In this document: positions 53,255 through 61,349 of the stretch, piece after piece
Layout of the letters: every line of letters starts with the position of its first letter
Position numbering within the stretch: the stretch's first letter is position 1
NCBI RefSeq assembly: GCF_026625045.1
Contig: NZ_CP113089.1
Location: 2,480,001 to 2,544,000 of the forward strand
Length of the DNA stretch: 64,000 bases
Source of the DNA: Microcella daejeonensis
GTDB taxonomy: Bacteria > Actinomycetota > Actinomycetes > Actinomycetales > Microbacteriaceae
Direction: 5' to 3'
Program-made: the position numbers and the translations under genes
Notes under the pieces: generated by a model
Told to the model about the DNA's origin: nothing
The model's database searches: none
What the model saw: only the letters and a program-made list of their open reading frames with translations

Positions 53255-54144
53255 GAGGCGGTCCTCCGCTGGGTCAGCTTGAGCACGGTGAACGACAGGA
53301 TGAAGGTGGCGATCGCGAGCACGACGCTCATGGCTGCGGCGAGGCTGATGTTGGGCACCGACGCCGTGGAGTAGATGGTGAGGTTCGGCGTGAACGTGCT
53401 GGTCACGGCCGAGGTGAAGCTCTGGAACACCTGGGGCTCGGCCAGCAGCTGCAGGGTGCCGATGATCGAGAAAATGCCCGTGAGCACGAGCGCCGGCACG
53501 ACGAGCGGGATCTTGATCGACCACGCGATGCGCGCCTGGCTCGCGCCGTCGAGTCGGGCGGCCTCGTAGATCTCCTGCGGGATGGCGAGGAGGGCCGAGT
53601 AGATGATGAGCATGTTGTAGCCCACGTAGACCCAGGTCACGACGTTGGCGATCGACCACAGCACGCTGGATGCGCTGAGGAAGTCGATGCTGCCCGTCAC
53701 GGCCGAGAACGGCGAGAGGTTGGGGGAGTACAGGAAGCCCCACATGATGGCGGCGATGACGCTCGGCACGGCGTACGGCGCGAAGAACAGCAGGCGGAAG
53801 TACTTGGACCCGCGCACGAGCGGCGAGTCGAGCAGCAGGGCCAGCAGCAGCGCGAGCCCCAGCATGATCGGCACCTGCACGACGCCGAAGAGCAGCACGC
53901 GCCCGATCGACTCCCAGTAGGCGGCGTTCTGGAACACCGCGATGTACTGCGAGAGGCCGCCGAAGACCTGGCGGGCGGCCCCGAAGGTGCCGTCGCGCTC
54001 GAGCACGAACAGCGACTGGTAGATCGCATACCCGATGGGTACGACGTAGAACACCGTGAAGAGCACGCCGAACGGCACGATGAAGACCGCGATGGCCTTC
54101 TTGTGACTCACGGCACGCGCAGCGGTACGGGTCTCACGCGCCAC
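53251..54144 (-). CDS. Carbohydrate ABC transporter permease (MalF type)
   Basis: 297 aa with six predicted membrane segments. Seen: N-terminal basic tail, YVVPIGYAIYQSL first segment, and the EAA loop with IPQEIYEAARLDGASQARIAW (~185-205; EAARLDGAS). GTG 54144 overlaps the beta-galactosidase stop region by 11 bases, so translation is coupled. Together with the MalG-type subunit it forms the channel. Confidence 0.94.
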   Translation of the reverse strand: MARETRTAARAVSHKKAIAVFIVPFGVLFTVFYVVPIGYAIYQSLFVLERDGTFGAARQVFGGLSQYIAVFQNAAYWESIGRVLLFGVVQVPIMLGLALLLALLLDSPLVRGSKYFRLLFFAPYAVPSVIAAIMWGFLYSPNLSPFSAVTGSIDFLSASSVLWSIANVVTWVYVGYNMLIIYSALLAIPQEIYEAARLDGASQARIAWSIKIPLVVPALVLTGIFSIIGTLQLLAEPQVFQSFTSAVTSTFTPNLTIYSTASVPNISLAAAMSVVLAIATFILSFTVLKLTQRRTAS

Positions 54145-56179
54145 GATCGTTCCTCTCTCTCATGACCACGCGCACGTCGCCGGCGGCGATGCGGGTCGGT
54201 CCGTCGTGGATACCGCCGTCGACGAGGTCGCGACCGTGCAGGTCGACCTCGATCTCGTCGTCGCGGTGGTTGATGATGAACACGGCCTCGTGCGCGTCGT
54301 CGCGGCGAACGACGACGTCGACGTCGTGCCCGACGGCGATGATCGGGATGCCCGCCTCGGCGCACAGCCGCCGCATGAGCTCATCGAGCCCCGCGTCGTC
54401 GAGCACGGTCGCGACGTACCAGGCGGCGCCCGCGCCGCGCACGGCGCGGGTCAGGGCGGGGGATCCGGCGGCCGGCCCGTCCGCGAACGCGTCGAGGACC
54501 TCCGCGCCCTCGACCCGCACGGCCTCGCTCCAGATCGTGCCGAGCGCGCCGCTGCCGAGCCGCACGCTCTCCCCGGCCGCGAGCGGGCGGAACTCGTCGA
54601 TGACGATCCCGAGCAGGGAGCGGTGCGCGCCGGGGTACCCGCCGAGGCGGATGGCGAGCTGGTCGTCGGCGATGCCTGAGAAGGGGGTGACGAGCACGGT
54701 CGCTCCGGCCTCGGCAGCGGCATCCACCGCGGCGGCGGCCGAATCGGAGGCGGCGTAGAGGGTCGGCACGACGACGAGATCGTAGCCGTCGAGGGGGGCG
54801 CCGGGGCGGACGATGTCCACGGTGACCCCGAGGGCCCGGAGCGCGCGGTGGTAGCGGCGCGCCTCGGGGAGGTAGCGCAGCAGCGAGGTGGGCAGCGTGT
54901 CGGCCTCGGTCGCCCAGCGCTCCTGCCAGCCGACGACCATCGCGGCGCGCGCGACCACGCGGGTGCCGACGACGGGCTCGAGGCGGTCGAGCAGGGCCGA
55001 GAGCGCGACGACGTCGTCCCACATCGGGCCTGTCGCTCCGGCGTGCGGCAGCAGGGCGGAGTGGAACTGCTCGGCGCCGCGCTGCGAGGCGCGCCACTGG
55101 AAGAAGCAGATGGAGTCGGCGCCGCGGGCGACGTGGCCGAGCACGGTGCGGGCGAGCTCGCCCGGCCGCTTCGCGTGGTTGACCGGCTGCCAGCTGACGG
55201 CGCTCGTGGAGGTCTCCATGAGCATCCACGGGGCGCCGGCGGCGAGGCCCCTGGTCCAGTCGGCGCTGAAGGCCAGCTCGGCGAGGGGATCCTCGAGGCG
55301 GTGGTCGAGGTAGTGGTCGTTGGCGACGAGGTCGAGGTCGCCCGTCCACCCCCAGTAGTCCTGGGTCGAGATGTGGTCGGTGACCATGAGGTTGGTGGTC
55401 ACGGGCGCGGGGGAGAGCCGGCGCAGCACGGCGGCCTCGGCGCGGTAGTAGTCGAGCAGCGCGTCGGAGGAGAAGCGGCGGTAGTCGAGCTGGTGGGCGG
55501 GGTTGCCGGCCGAGAGCGTGAAGCGCGGCGGCTGGATGTCGGCCCACTCGCTGTAGCGCTGGCTCCAGAACGCGGTGCCCCATGCCGTGTTGAGCGCTTC
55601 GATCGTGCCGTAGCGGCCGCGCAGCCAGTCGCGGAAGGCCGATGCGGAGGTGTCGCAGAAGCAGCGGGCGTTGTGGCAGCCGAGCTCGTTCGAGACGTGC
55701 CAGAGGGCGAGGGCCGGGTGCTGCCCGTAGCGCTCGGCGACGCGCTCGACGAGGGCGAGTGCCCGCGCGCGGAACTCGGGGGAGCTGGGGCACCAGGCCT
55801 GACGACCGCCCGGCCAGGCGGTGACGCCCTCGGCCGTGCGGGGGAGGATCTCGGGGCTGACGCGGCTGAGCCACGGTGGCGGCGATGCGGTGCCGGTTCC
55901 GAGATTCACGCGGATGCCCGCCTCGTGCAGCATCGCCATGACGGCGTCGAGGCCGCGGAAGTCGAACTCGCCCGGGCGGGGCTCGAGGTGGGCCCAGCCG
56001 AAGATGTTGATCGCGACGAGGTCGACCCCGAGCCGGCTCATGAGGGCCACGTCCTCGCGCCACACCGACTCGTCCCACTGCTCGGGGTTGTAGTCGCACC
56101 CCAGCAGGATCGACCGCGTCGGCCACCCGGGCACGAGGGAGGCCTCGGCGGGGCGGGAGAGGGCGGGGGTGCTGGTCAC
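54134..56179 (-). CDS. Beta-galactosidase (GH42)
   Basis: 681 aa. Seen: CDYNPEQWDESVWREDVALM (~28-47), acid/base Glu165 in WHVSNELGCH, a four-Cys-type region around CHNARCFC (~168-175), nucleophile Glu322 in MLMETSTSAVSW, and a C-terminal trimerisation and beta domain. The Cys cluster suggests a zinc-bearing GH42. No signal peptide, so it acts in the cytoplasm on imported galactosides. GTG 56179 with GAGGA upstream. First gene of the operon; two operators lie in the upstream gap. Confidence 0.95.
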   Translation of the reverse strand: MTSTPALSRPAEASLVPGWPTRSILLGCDYNPEQWDESVWREDVALMSRLGVDLVAINIFGWAHLEPRPGEFDFRGLDAVMAMLHEAGIRVNLGTGTASPPPWLSRVSPEILPRTAEGVTAWPGGRQAWCPSSPEFRARALALVERVAERYGQHPALALWHVSNELGCHNARCFCDTSASAFRDWLRGRYGTIEALNTAWGTAFWSQRYSEWADIQPPRFTLSAGNPAHQLDYRRFSSDALLDYYRAEAAVLRRLSPAPVTTNLMVTDHISTQDYWGWTGDLDLVANDHYLDHRLEDPLAELAFSADWTRGLAAGAPWMLMETSTSAVSWQPVNHAKRPGELARTVLGHVARGADSICFFQWRASQRGAEQFHSALLPHAGATGPMWDDVVALSALLDRLEPVVGTRVVARAAMVVGWQERWATEADTLPTSLLRYLPEARRYHRALRALGVTVDIVRPGAPLDGYDLVVVPTLYAASDSAAAAVDAAAEAGATVLVTPFSGIADDQLAIRLGGYPGAHRSLLGIVIDEFRPLAAGESVRLGSGALGTIWSEAVRVEGAEVLDAFADGPAAGSPALTRAVRGAGAAWYVATVLDDAGLDELMRRLCAEAGIPIIAVGHDVDVVVRRDDAHEAVFIINHRDDEIEVDLHGRDLVDGGIHDGPTRIAAGDVRVVMRERNDRGA

Positions 56180-56235
56180 AGGAACGGTCCTCGCAGGGTC
56201 TCGGTCAACATCGTCGTCGCCCCGATCCCACCCGC

Positions 56236-56253
56236 TCTGTGAGCGTGCACAGA
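56236..56253. promoter_or_regulatory. LacI-family operator O1
   Basis: TCTGTGAGCGTGCACAGA, palindromic at 14 of 18 positions around a central CG, the LacI-family layout. It lies 57 bases before the beta-galactosidase start. A CAGAAT -10-like hexamer for that gene (minus strand, 56253-56258) abuts it. Confidence 0.75.
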
Positions 56254-56282
56254 TTCTGCGACGCGATCACGGAGGGAAGGTT

Positions 56283-56300
56283 TCTGTGAGCGTTCACAGA
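56283..56300. promoter_or_regulatory. LacI-family operator O2
   Basis: TCTGTGAGCGTTCACAGA, palindromic at 16 of 18 positions. It is 47 bp from O1 (about 4.5 helical turns), both between the operon and the lacI-type gene. It matches O1 at 17 of 18 positions. Likely bound by the LacI-family repressor. Confidence 0.8.
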
Positions 56301-56361
56301 GTAAACACGCCGCCGCCGCCGTGTCAACACCCGCCTTCCGGATCGGCGGGTCGGCCGCGAT

Positions 56362-56367
56362 TACACT
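56362..56367 (+). promoter_or_regulatory. Leaderless-type promoter of the LacI gene (TACACT)
   Basis: TACACT ends 7 bases before GTG 56375, so the transcript is predicted to begin at or next to the start codon. No ribosome site is present. Confidence 0.5.
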
Positions 56368-56374
56368 GGCGATC

Positions 56375-57400
56375 GTGACCGACACCCGCCCGCGCCCCAA
56401 GCGCGCCACGATCTTCGACGTGGCCGCCGAGGCGAAGGTCTCGCGGGGCACCGTCTCGCGCGTGCTCAACGGCGAGCCCTACGTCTCCGAGTCCTCCCGC
56501 GCGGCGATCGAGGCGGCGATCCGCAAGGTCGGCTACGTGCGCAACACGGCGGCCCGCAACCTCGCCACCCAGTCCTCCGGGGCGATCGCGCTCATCGTGC
56601 ACGAGCCGCACTCCGTCTTCGTCGACGACCCCAACATCGGCAACATCCTCCTCGGCACCAACGCCGCCCTGAGCGACGCCGACTACCAGCTCGTCTCGCT
56701 CGTGATCGACACCGAGCGCGACTCCGAGCGCGTCACCGGCTACCTCGGCGGCGGCTTCGTCGACGGCGCGATCATCGTCTCGGCGCGCGAGGGCGACCCG
56801 ATCTCGAAGGCCATCGCCGACCTGCACCTGCCCGCCGTCATGGTCGGCCGCCCCGACAACCAGCCCCAGCTGCCCTGGATCGGCATCGACAACCGCGGCG
56901 CGGCCCGGCAGATCGTCGAGCGCCTCATCGGCACCGGGCGCCGTCGGGTCGGGATGATCGCCGCGGGCCTCGACCGCGACTCCGGTCGCGACCGCCTCGC
57001 CGGATTCCGCGACGCCCTCGGCGACGACCTCGATCCGGCCCTCGTCAGCGAGCAGGAGCTCTACTCGTTCACCGCCGGCGTGACGGGCATGACCGAGCTG
57101 CTCGACCGCGCCCCCGACATCGACGGCGTGTTCTGCGCCTCCGACGCCGTCGCCGCCGGTGCGCTCGACGCCCTGCGCTCGGCGGGCCGCCGGGTTCCCG
57201 AGCAGGTCGGCGTCGTCGGCTTCGACGACAGCGCATGGGCGCTGCGCTGCCAGCCGCTGCTCTCGACCGTGCACCAGCCCGCGGGAGTGCTCGGCGCGCG
57301 GGCGGCCGAGCTCGTGCTCGAGCAGATCCGCTCCGGCGGGCGGGGATCGCGGGCGGGCGTCATGCTCGACACGCACGTCGTCTGGCGCGACTCGGCGTGA
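56375..57400 (+). CDS. LacI-family transcriptional regulator of the galactoside operon
   Basis: 341 aa. Seen: N-terminal helix-turn-helix IFDVAAEAKVSRGTVSRVLNG (~13-33; as DVAAEAKVSRGTVSRVLNG) with hinge helix, and a periplasmic-binding-like sensor domain (GVFCASDAVAAGALDALR and VGVVGFDDSAWALRCQP). GTG 56375 is chosen over an in-frame ATG at 56321: the upstream residues are non-family and TACACT is spaced for a leaderless transcript. Divergent from the operon, with O1/O2 between. Its stop overlaps the next gene by 4 bases. Confidence 0.93.
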   Translation: MTDTRPRPKRATIFDVAAEAKVSRGTVSRVLNGEPYVSESSRAAIEAAIRKVGYVRNTAARNLATQSSGAIALIVHEPHSVFVDDPNIGNILLGTNAALSDADYQLVSLVIDTERDSERVTGYLGGGFVDGAIIVSAREGDPISKAIADLHLPAVMVGRPDNQPQLPWIGIDNRGAARQIVERLIGTGRRRVGMIAAGLDRDSGRDRLAGFRDALGDDLDPALVSEQELYSFTAGVTGMTELLDRAPDIDGVFCASDAVAAGALDALRSAGRRVPEQVGVVGFDDSAWALRCQPLLSTVHQPAGVLGARAAELVLEQIRSGGRGSRAGVMLDTHVVWRDSA

Positions 57401-58692
57401 GCACGGCTCCCGGGTTCGGCCCCGTCCATCGCCGCGCGCGCCGCCGCGGGGCACGACTGCGCGCGGGCATCCTCGCGATCGCGATCGTCGGCGCGCTCGT
57501 CTCCGCAGCGGGCGGCTACACGGCCTACGCCTTCTCGCTCCCGCTGCCCGCCATCGCCCCCGAGGTGCAGCCGCGCTCCGCCGTGACCACGCCCGCCGCG
57601 GAGGTCGCGCTGCCGGGGTACGGCGCCGCCGCGATCGGCGAGCAGGATGCTCCCGGCTCCGCCCTGGCCGGCGGCGACCTCGACACTCCGCGCCCCATCG
57701 CCTCGATCACGAAGGTCGTGACCGCGCTCGTGGTGCTCGACGCCCGCCCCATCGAGGGGGACGGACCCGGCGAGAGCATCACGCTCACCGCCGAGGACGC
57801 GCAGCGCGTCGCGGACTACCGCGCGATCGTCGGGGTCGTCGCGCCCGCCCCCGTCGGGGCGACGGTCTCGCAGCGCGAGGTGATCCAGCTGATGCTCGTG
57901 CACTCCGCCAACAACTACGCCGACACGCTGGCCGCGTGGGCCTTCGGCTCCGTCGAGGCCTACGTCGAGGCAGCGCGGGTCTGGCTCGACGAGAACGGGC
58001 TCGACGGCATCACGGTCGCCGATGCGACGGGCTTCGCGACCGAGAGCGCGGGCACGCCCCGGGCGCTGCTCGACCTGGCCCGCCTGGCCCTGGCCGACCC
58101 CGTGATCTCGGCGGCCGCCGCTCTTCCGGCGGTCGAGGTGCCCGGCATCGGCCGCTTCGAGACGCGCAACCCCGTGCTCGGGCAGGACGGCATCACCGGG
58201 CTCAAGACGGGCACCACCAACGCCGCCGGCTCGTGCCTGCTCTTCACCGCCGTCGTCGACCGCGACGGCGAGCAGGTGCGCCTCGTCGGGGTCGTGCTCG
58301 GCGGGCCGAGCGGCGCCGTCGTCGGCGGCGACGTGCGGGCCCTGCTGACGAGCGCGCTCGACGACTACCGCACCGTGCAGATCGCCGCCGACGACGAGCT
58401 CGTGGCTCGGTACGAGGCGCCGTGGGGCGACACCGCCGAGCTGCGCGTGGCCGAGAGCGCGGCGGCGATGACGTGGGGCGCGGCGACGAGCTCGAGCCTC
58501 ATCCCGGCGCCCCGGCTGCAGGCCGGCAGGACGCCGAGGGCCGAGGACATGATCGTGCAGTTCGGCGAGGAGCAGCTGCGGGTGGGGCTGGAGTGGAGCG
58601 GGAGCATCCAGGCACCGGATCTCGAATGGCGGCTGCAGCAGCCGCTGCGGTTCTGGGGGCTGCTGCCCGCGGAGGACGCGCGCGCCGGCTGA
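57397..58692 (+). CDS. D-alanyl-D-alanine carboxypeptidase-like serine hydrolase
   Basis: Peptidoglycan-trimming enzyme of the S11 / penicillin-binding class. 431 aa. Seen: N-terminal basic stretch and membrane segment (~21-46), SxxK at S103-I-T-K106, SxN at S170-A-N172, KTG at K270-T-G272; the active-site trio is complete. GTG 57397 overlaps the LacI stop by 4 bases (GTGA). The pairing with a sugar repressor is probably fortuitous. Its 3' end meets the SGNH hydrolase gene, tail to tail with 3 bases between. Confidence 0.92.
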   Translation: MSTAPGFGPVHRRARRRGARLRAGILAIAIVGALVSAAGGYTAYAFSLPLPAIAPEVQPRSAVTTPAAEVALPGYGAAAIGEQDAPGSALAGGDLDTPRPIASITKVVTALVVLDARPIEGDGPGESITLTAEDAQRVADYRAIVGVVAPAPVGATVSQREVIQLMLVHSANNYADTLAAWAFGSVEAYVEAARVWLDENGLDGITVADATGFATESAGTPRALLDLARLALADPVISAAAALPAVEVPGIGRFETRNPVLGQDGITGLKTGTTNAAGSCLLFTAVVDRDGEQVRLVGVVLGGPSGAVVGGDVRALLTSALDDYRTVQIAADDELVARYEAPWGDTAELRVAESAAAMTWGAATSSSLIPAPRLQAGRTPRAEDMIVQFGEEQLRVGLEWSGSIQAPDLEWRLQQPLRFWGLLPAEDARAG

Positions 58693-58695
58693 GCG

Positions 58696-59493
58696 CTACT
58701 GCGCGTCGCGCGGGCCCGAGCCGGCGGGCGCGAAGGGCCCGGGGCGCTTCGGGGTGACCCGGTCGCCCGAGGACTGGTGCCGGATGCGGCGCACGACCCA
58801 GGGCACGAGGTACTCCCGCGCCCAGCCGATGTCCTCCACCCGCGCCTGCTGCCAGGTGCGGCCCGGCATCGGCTCGGGGGAGTAGGGGGCGAGATCGTGC
58901 TGCACCGCCAGGGCGTCGAGGACGGCGCGCGCGATCGTGTGGTGCCCGAGGGGGGAGAAGTGCAGCCGGTCGGGGGCCCACATGCGCGGATCCTGCAGCT
59001 CGCGCAGCGCCCACATGTCGGCCACGATCGCGTCGTGCTTCGCGGCGATGTACCGCAGGTTCTCGTTGTAGATCGCGACCTTGCCCCGCATGCGCCGCAG
59101 CACCGGCGTCATGCCGATGTCGGGCCCGTTGAACATCACCACGGTCGCACCGTCGGATCGGAGCCGCTCGATCGCGGACTCGAACCGGGAGGCGACCTCG
59201 TCGGGGTCGGTGCCGGGCCGGATGATGTCGTTGCCACCGGCCGAGATGGAGATCAGGTCGGGCCGCAGCTCGAGCGCCTTCGGGATCTGCTCGTCGGCGA
59301 TCTGCTGCAGCAGCCGCCCGCGGATGGCCAGGTTCGCGTAGGCGAAGTGCTCGGTGCGCTCGGCGAGGTTCTCGGCGACGCGGTCGGCCCAGCCGCGATG
59401 GCCGCCGGGGGAGTCCGGCTCGGGATCGCCGATGCCCTCGGTGAACGAGTCACCGATCGCGACGTACCGCGACCACGGGTGCAGTTGAGCCAT
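58696..59493 (-). CDS. SGNH/GDSL-family hydrolase
   Basis: 265 aa. Seen: block I AIGDSFTEGIGDPEPDSPG (~12-30; catalytic Ser in GDS), block II LAIRGRLL, block III SISAGGNDIIRPG (~90; Gly-x-Asn), and block V WAPDRLHFSPLGH (~177-188; catalytic Asp/His). All four blocks are present; no signal peptide is seen. Substrate unknown; esterase or deacetylase activities are typical. ATG 59493. The C-terminal ~70 residues are basic and Pro-rich. Confidence 0.92.
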   Translation of the reverse strand: MAQLHPWSRYVAIGDSFTEGIGDPEPDSPGGHRGWADRVAENLAERTEHFAYANLAIRGRLLQQIADEQIPKALELRPDLISISAGGNDIIRPGTDPDEVASRFESAIERLRSDGATVVMFNGPDIGMTPVLRRMRGKVAIYNENLRYIAAKHDAIVADMWALRELQDPRMWAPDRLHFSPLGHHTIARAVLDALAVQHDLAPYSPEPMPGRTWQQARVEDIGWAREYLVPWVVRRIRHQSSGDRVTPKRPGPFAPAGSGPRDAQ

Positions 59494-59621
59494 GCTCCCA
59501 GAGTGGCAGAGGGTGCAAGAACGACAAAACTGAAAACGGGCTGAGTGCGGCCGCGCCCCCCGTCCGGGGGTGTGCTTGACTTCTCGCCGAGTGATTCCAC
59601 CGAATTGCTTGTGAGCCCCCT

Positions 59622-59640
59622 AAGAACCATCCGTGTTCTT
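59622..59640 (+). promoter_or_regulatory. Inverted repeat AAGAAC-N7-GTTCTT before the GlsB-like gene
   Basis: AAGAAC (59622-59627) and GTTCTT (59635-59640) are perfect inverse copies with a 7-base gap. It ends 24 bases before ATG 59665, within a short unusually AT-rich leader, and could be an operator. A TTGACT hexamer lies at about 59576. Confidence 0.5.
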
Positions 59641-59664
59641 TAACCACAGATAAAGGAGCACCAT

Positions 59665-59928
59665 ATGGGCATCATCGCCTTCCTCCTCCTCGGCCTCATC
59701 GCCGGCGCCATCGCCAAGCTGATCCTCCCGGGTCGTCAGGGCGGCGGCTGGCTCATCACCCTCGTCCTCGGCGTCGTCGGCGCCCTCCTGGGCGGATTCC
59801 TCGGCAGCGTCATCTTCGACGAGGGCATCGACGGGTTCTTCGACCTCGGTTCGTGGCTGCTGGCCATCGGCGGCGCGCTCATCGTGCTCGTCATCTACGG
59901 CGCCGTCACCGGCCGCAAGCGCGCGTAA
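59665..59928 (+). CDS. GlsB/YeaQ/YmgE-family membrane protein
   Basis: 87 aa with three hydrophobic segments (~3-20, ~30-48, ~62-80) and the family motif LIAGAIAKLILPGRQGGGWL plus GVVGALLGGFLG. Transglycosylase-associated / stress-response family name; function unsettled. ATG 59665 has AAAGGAGCACC before it. The promoter region is AT-rich with possible stress control. Confidence 0.92.
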   Translation: MGIIAFLLLGLIAGAIAKLILPGRQGGGWLITLVLGVVGALLGGFLGSVIFDEGIDGFFDLGSWLLAIGGALIVLVIYGAVTGRKRA

Positions 59929-59949
59929 CCCGCCGCTTCACAGCACCGC

Positions 59950-59991
59950 CCGACGGGGGCGGGGCGTCCTCGGACGCTCCGCCCCCGTCGG
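59950..59991. terminator. Strong ~20-bp hairpin terminator after the GlsB-like gene
   Basis: CCGACGGGGGCGG (59950-59962) pairs with CCGCCCCCGTCGG (59979-59991), and inside it GGCGTCC with GGACGCT (one G-T). The stem is about 20 bp with a 2-base tip. It isolates the gene from dinB. Confidence 0.85.
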
Positions 59992-60014
59992 CGTTCGTGC
60001 GGGGTCGGGCGTCT

Positions 60015-60042
60015 GTGGTCGGTGGTCGGTGGTCGGTGGTCG
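60015..60042 (+). repeat. Tandem 7-mer GTGGTCG x4 before dinB
   Basis: Four perfect copies of GTGGTCG, followed by a further GTG. It sits 30 bases before the dinB start. The repeat length could vary between strains and change promoter spacing. Confidence 0.85.
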
Positions 60043-60072
60043 GTGCGAGGATGCTCGCGTGAGAGGCGGGCG

Positions 60073-61338
60073 ATGAGCAAGCAGGACGGCACGGGTCGGC
60101 AGACGACCGATGAGCCCTCCGACGACCTCAGCGCGGGCATCCTGCATCTCGACATGGACGCCTTCTTCGCCTCGGTCGAGCTGCTCGACAGGCCCGAGCT
60201 GCGCGGGCGGCCGGTCATCGTCGGGCATCGCGGCATGCGCTCGGTCGTGACCGCCGCGACGTACGAGGCACGGCGCTACGGCGTCAACTCGGCGATGCCC
60301 ATGGCGGTCGCCCTGCGCCGCTGCCCCCAGGCCGTCGTGCTCGAACCGCACTACGAGCAGTACCAGCGCTGGTCGCGCCACGTCATGGCGATCCTCGGCG
60401 ACATGACCCCGCTCGTCGAGCCGCTGTCGATCGACGAGGCCTTCCTCGACGTGCGCGGGGCGACCGGGCTCTTCGGGCCGCCCTGGGCCATCGGACGTGC
60501 GCTTCGCGAGCGCATCCGCCGCGAGACGGGGCTCAACGCCTCCGTCGGCGCGGCGGCGACCAAGTTCGTCGCCAAGCTGGCCTCGGGCCGCGCCAAGCCC
60601 GACGGGCTGCTCGTCGTGCCCGAGCGTGACACCCTCGCCTTCCTGCACCCGCAGCCGATCTCAGCCCTCTGGGGCGTCGGCGCGGCGACGGAGGAGAAGC
60701 TCGTGCGCCTGGGGCTGCGCACCATCGGCGATCTCGCGAGCACGCCGGTGGATTCCCTCGCCCGCGCCATCGGCGACGCCGGGGCCGCGCGCCTGCACGC
60801 CCTGTCGTGGGGCCGCGATGCGCGCGCGGTCGTGCCCGAGCACGACGAGAAGTCGATCGGGCACGAGATGACCTTCGAGCGCGACGTGCTCGACCGGGCC
60901 GCGCTCGAGCGCGAGCTGCTGCGGCTGTCGACCCGGGTCGCCGAGCGGCTGCGCCGCGGCGGCTGGGTCGCCCGCACCGTCGCGGTGAAGGTGCGCTTCG
61001 GCGACTTCCGCACGATCACCCGATCGATCACCGTGCCCGAGCCGACCGACGTCGCCGAGCGCATCGCGCGCGAGGCGCGCACGCTGTACGGGGCGGCGAA
61101 CGCAGCCGGAGCGGGGATCCGGCTCATCGGCGTGCGCGCCGAGAACCTGCTGCCGACGGGATCGATCGCCCGCGGGCTCTGGGACGACGACGAGACCTGG
61201 CGCGATGCCGAGACGACGATCGACGCGGTCGCCGATCGATTCGGGCGCGGCGCGGTGCAGCGCGCATCCCTTCTCGGCCCCGCGACCGCCCGTCGTCGCT
61301 CAGCCCTCTCGCGACTCGACGACCCCGACAGCGAGTAG
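60073..61338 (+). CDS. dinB: DNA polymerase IV (Y family)
   Basis: Error-prone polymerase for lesion bypass. 421 aa from ATG 60073. Seen: metal-binding LHLDMDAFFASVELLDRP (~25-42), SIDEAFLDV with the second acidic pair (~117-125), and the little-finger region. The frame is open upstream to 60022, but that part runs through the tandem repeat and has no ribosome site; GAGAGGCGGGCG precedes 60073. No clear SOS box is seen. A SF2 helicase gene follows 11 bases after its stop. Confidence 0.93.
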   Translation: MSKQDGTGRQTTDEPSDDLSAGILHLDMDAFFASVELLDRPELRGRPVIVGHRGMRSVVTAATYEARRYGVNSAMPMAVALRRCPQAVVLEPHYEQYQRWSRHVMAILGDMTPLVEPLSIDEAFLDVRGATGLFGPPWAIGRALRERIRRETGLNASVGAAATKFVAKLASGRAKPDGLLVVPERDTLAFLHPQPISALWGVGAATEEKLVRLGLRTIGDLASTPVDSLARAIGDAGAARLHALSWGRDARAVVPEHDEKSIGHEMTFERDVLDRAALERELLRLSTRVAERLRRGGWVARTVAVKVRFGDFRTITRSITVPEPTDVAERIAREARTLYGAANAAGAGIRLIGVRAENLLPTGSIARGLWDDDETWRDAETTIDAVADRFGRGAVQRASLLGPATARRRSALSRLDDPDSE

Positions 61339-61341
61339 CCT
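61336..61341 (+). promoter_or_regulatory. Possible leaderless promoter of the helicase gene (TAGCCT)
   Basis: TAGCCT, within the dinB stop region, ends 8 bases before GTG 61350. This favours GTG 61350 over ATG 61344, which would be only 2 bases from the box. Confidence 0.35.
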
Positions 61342-61349
61342 CGATGCAC

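Noticed and set aside
60022..60072. Upstream start for dinB at 60022
   Set aside because: It lies in the heptamer repeat without ribosome site; ATG 60073 is better supported.
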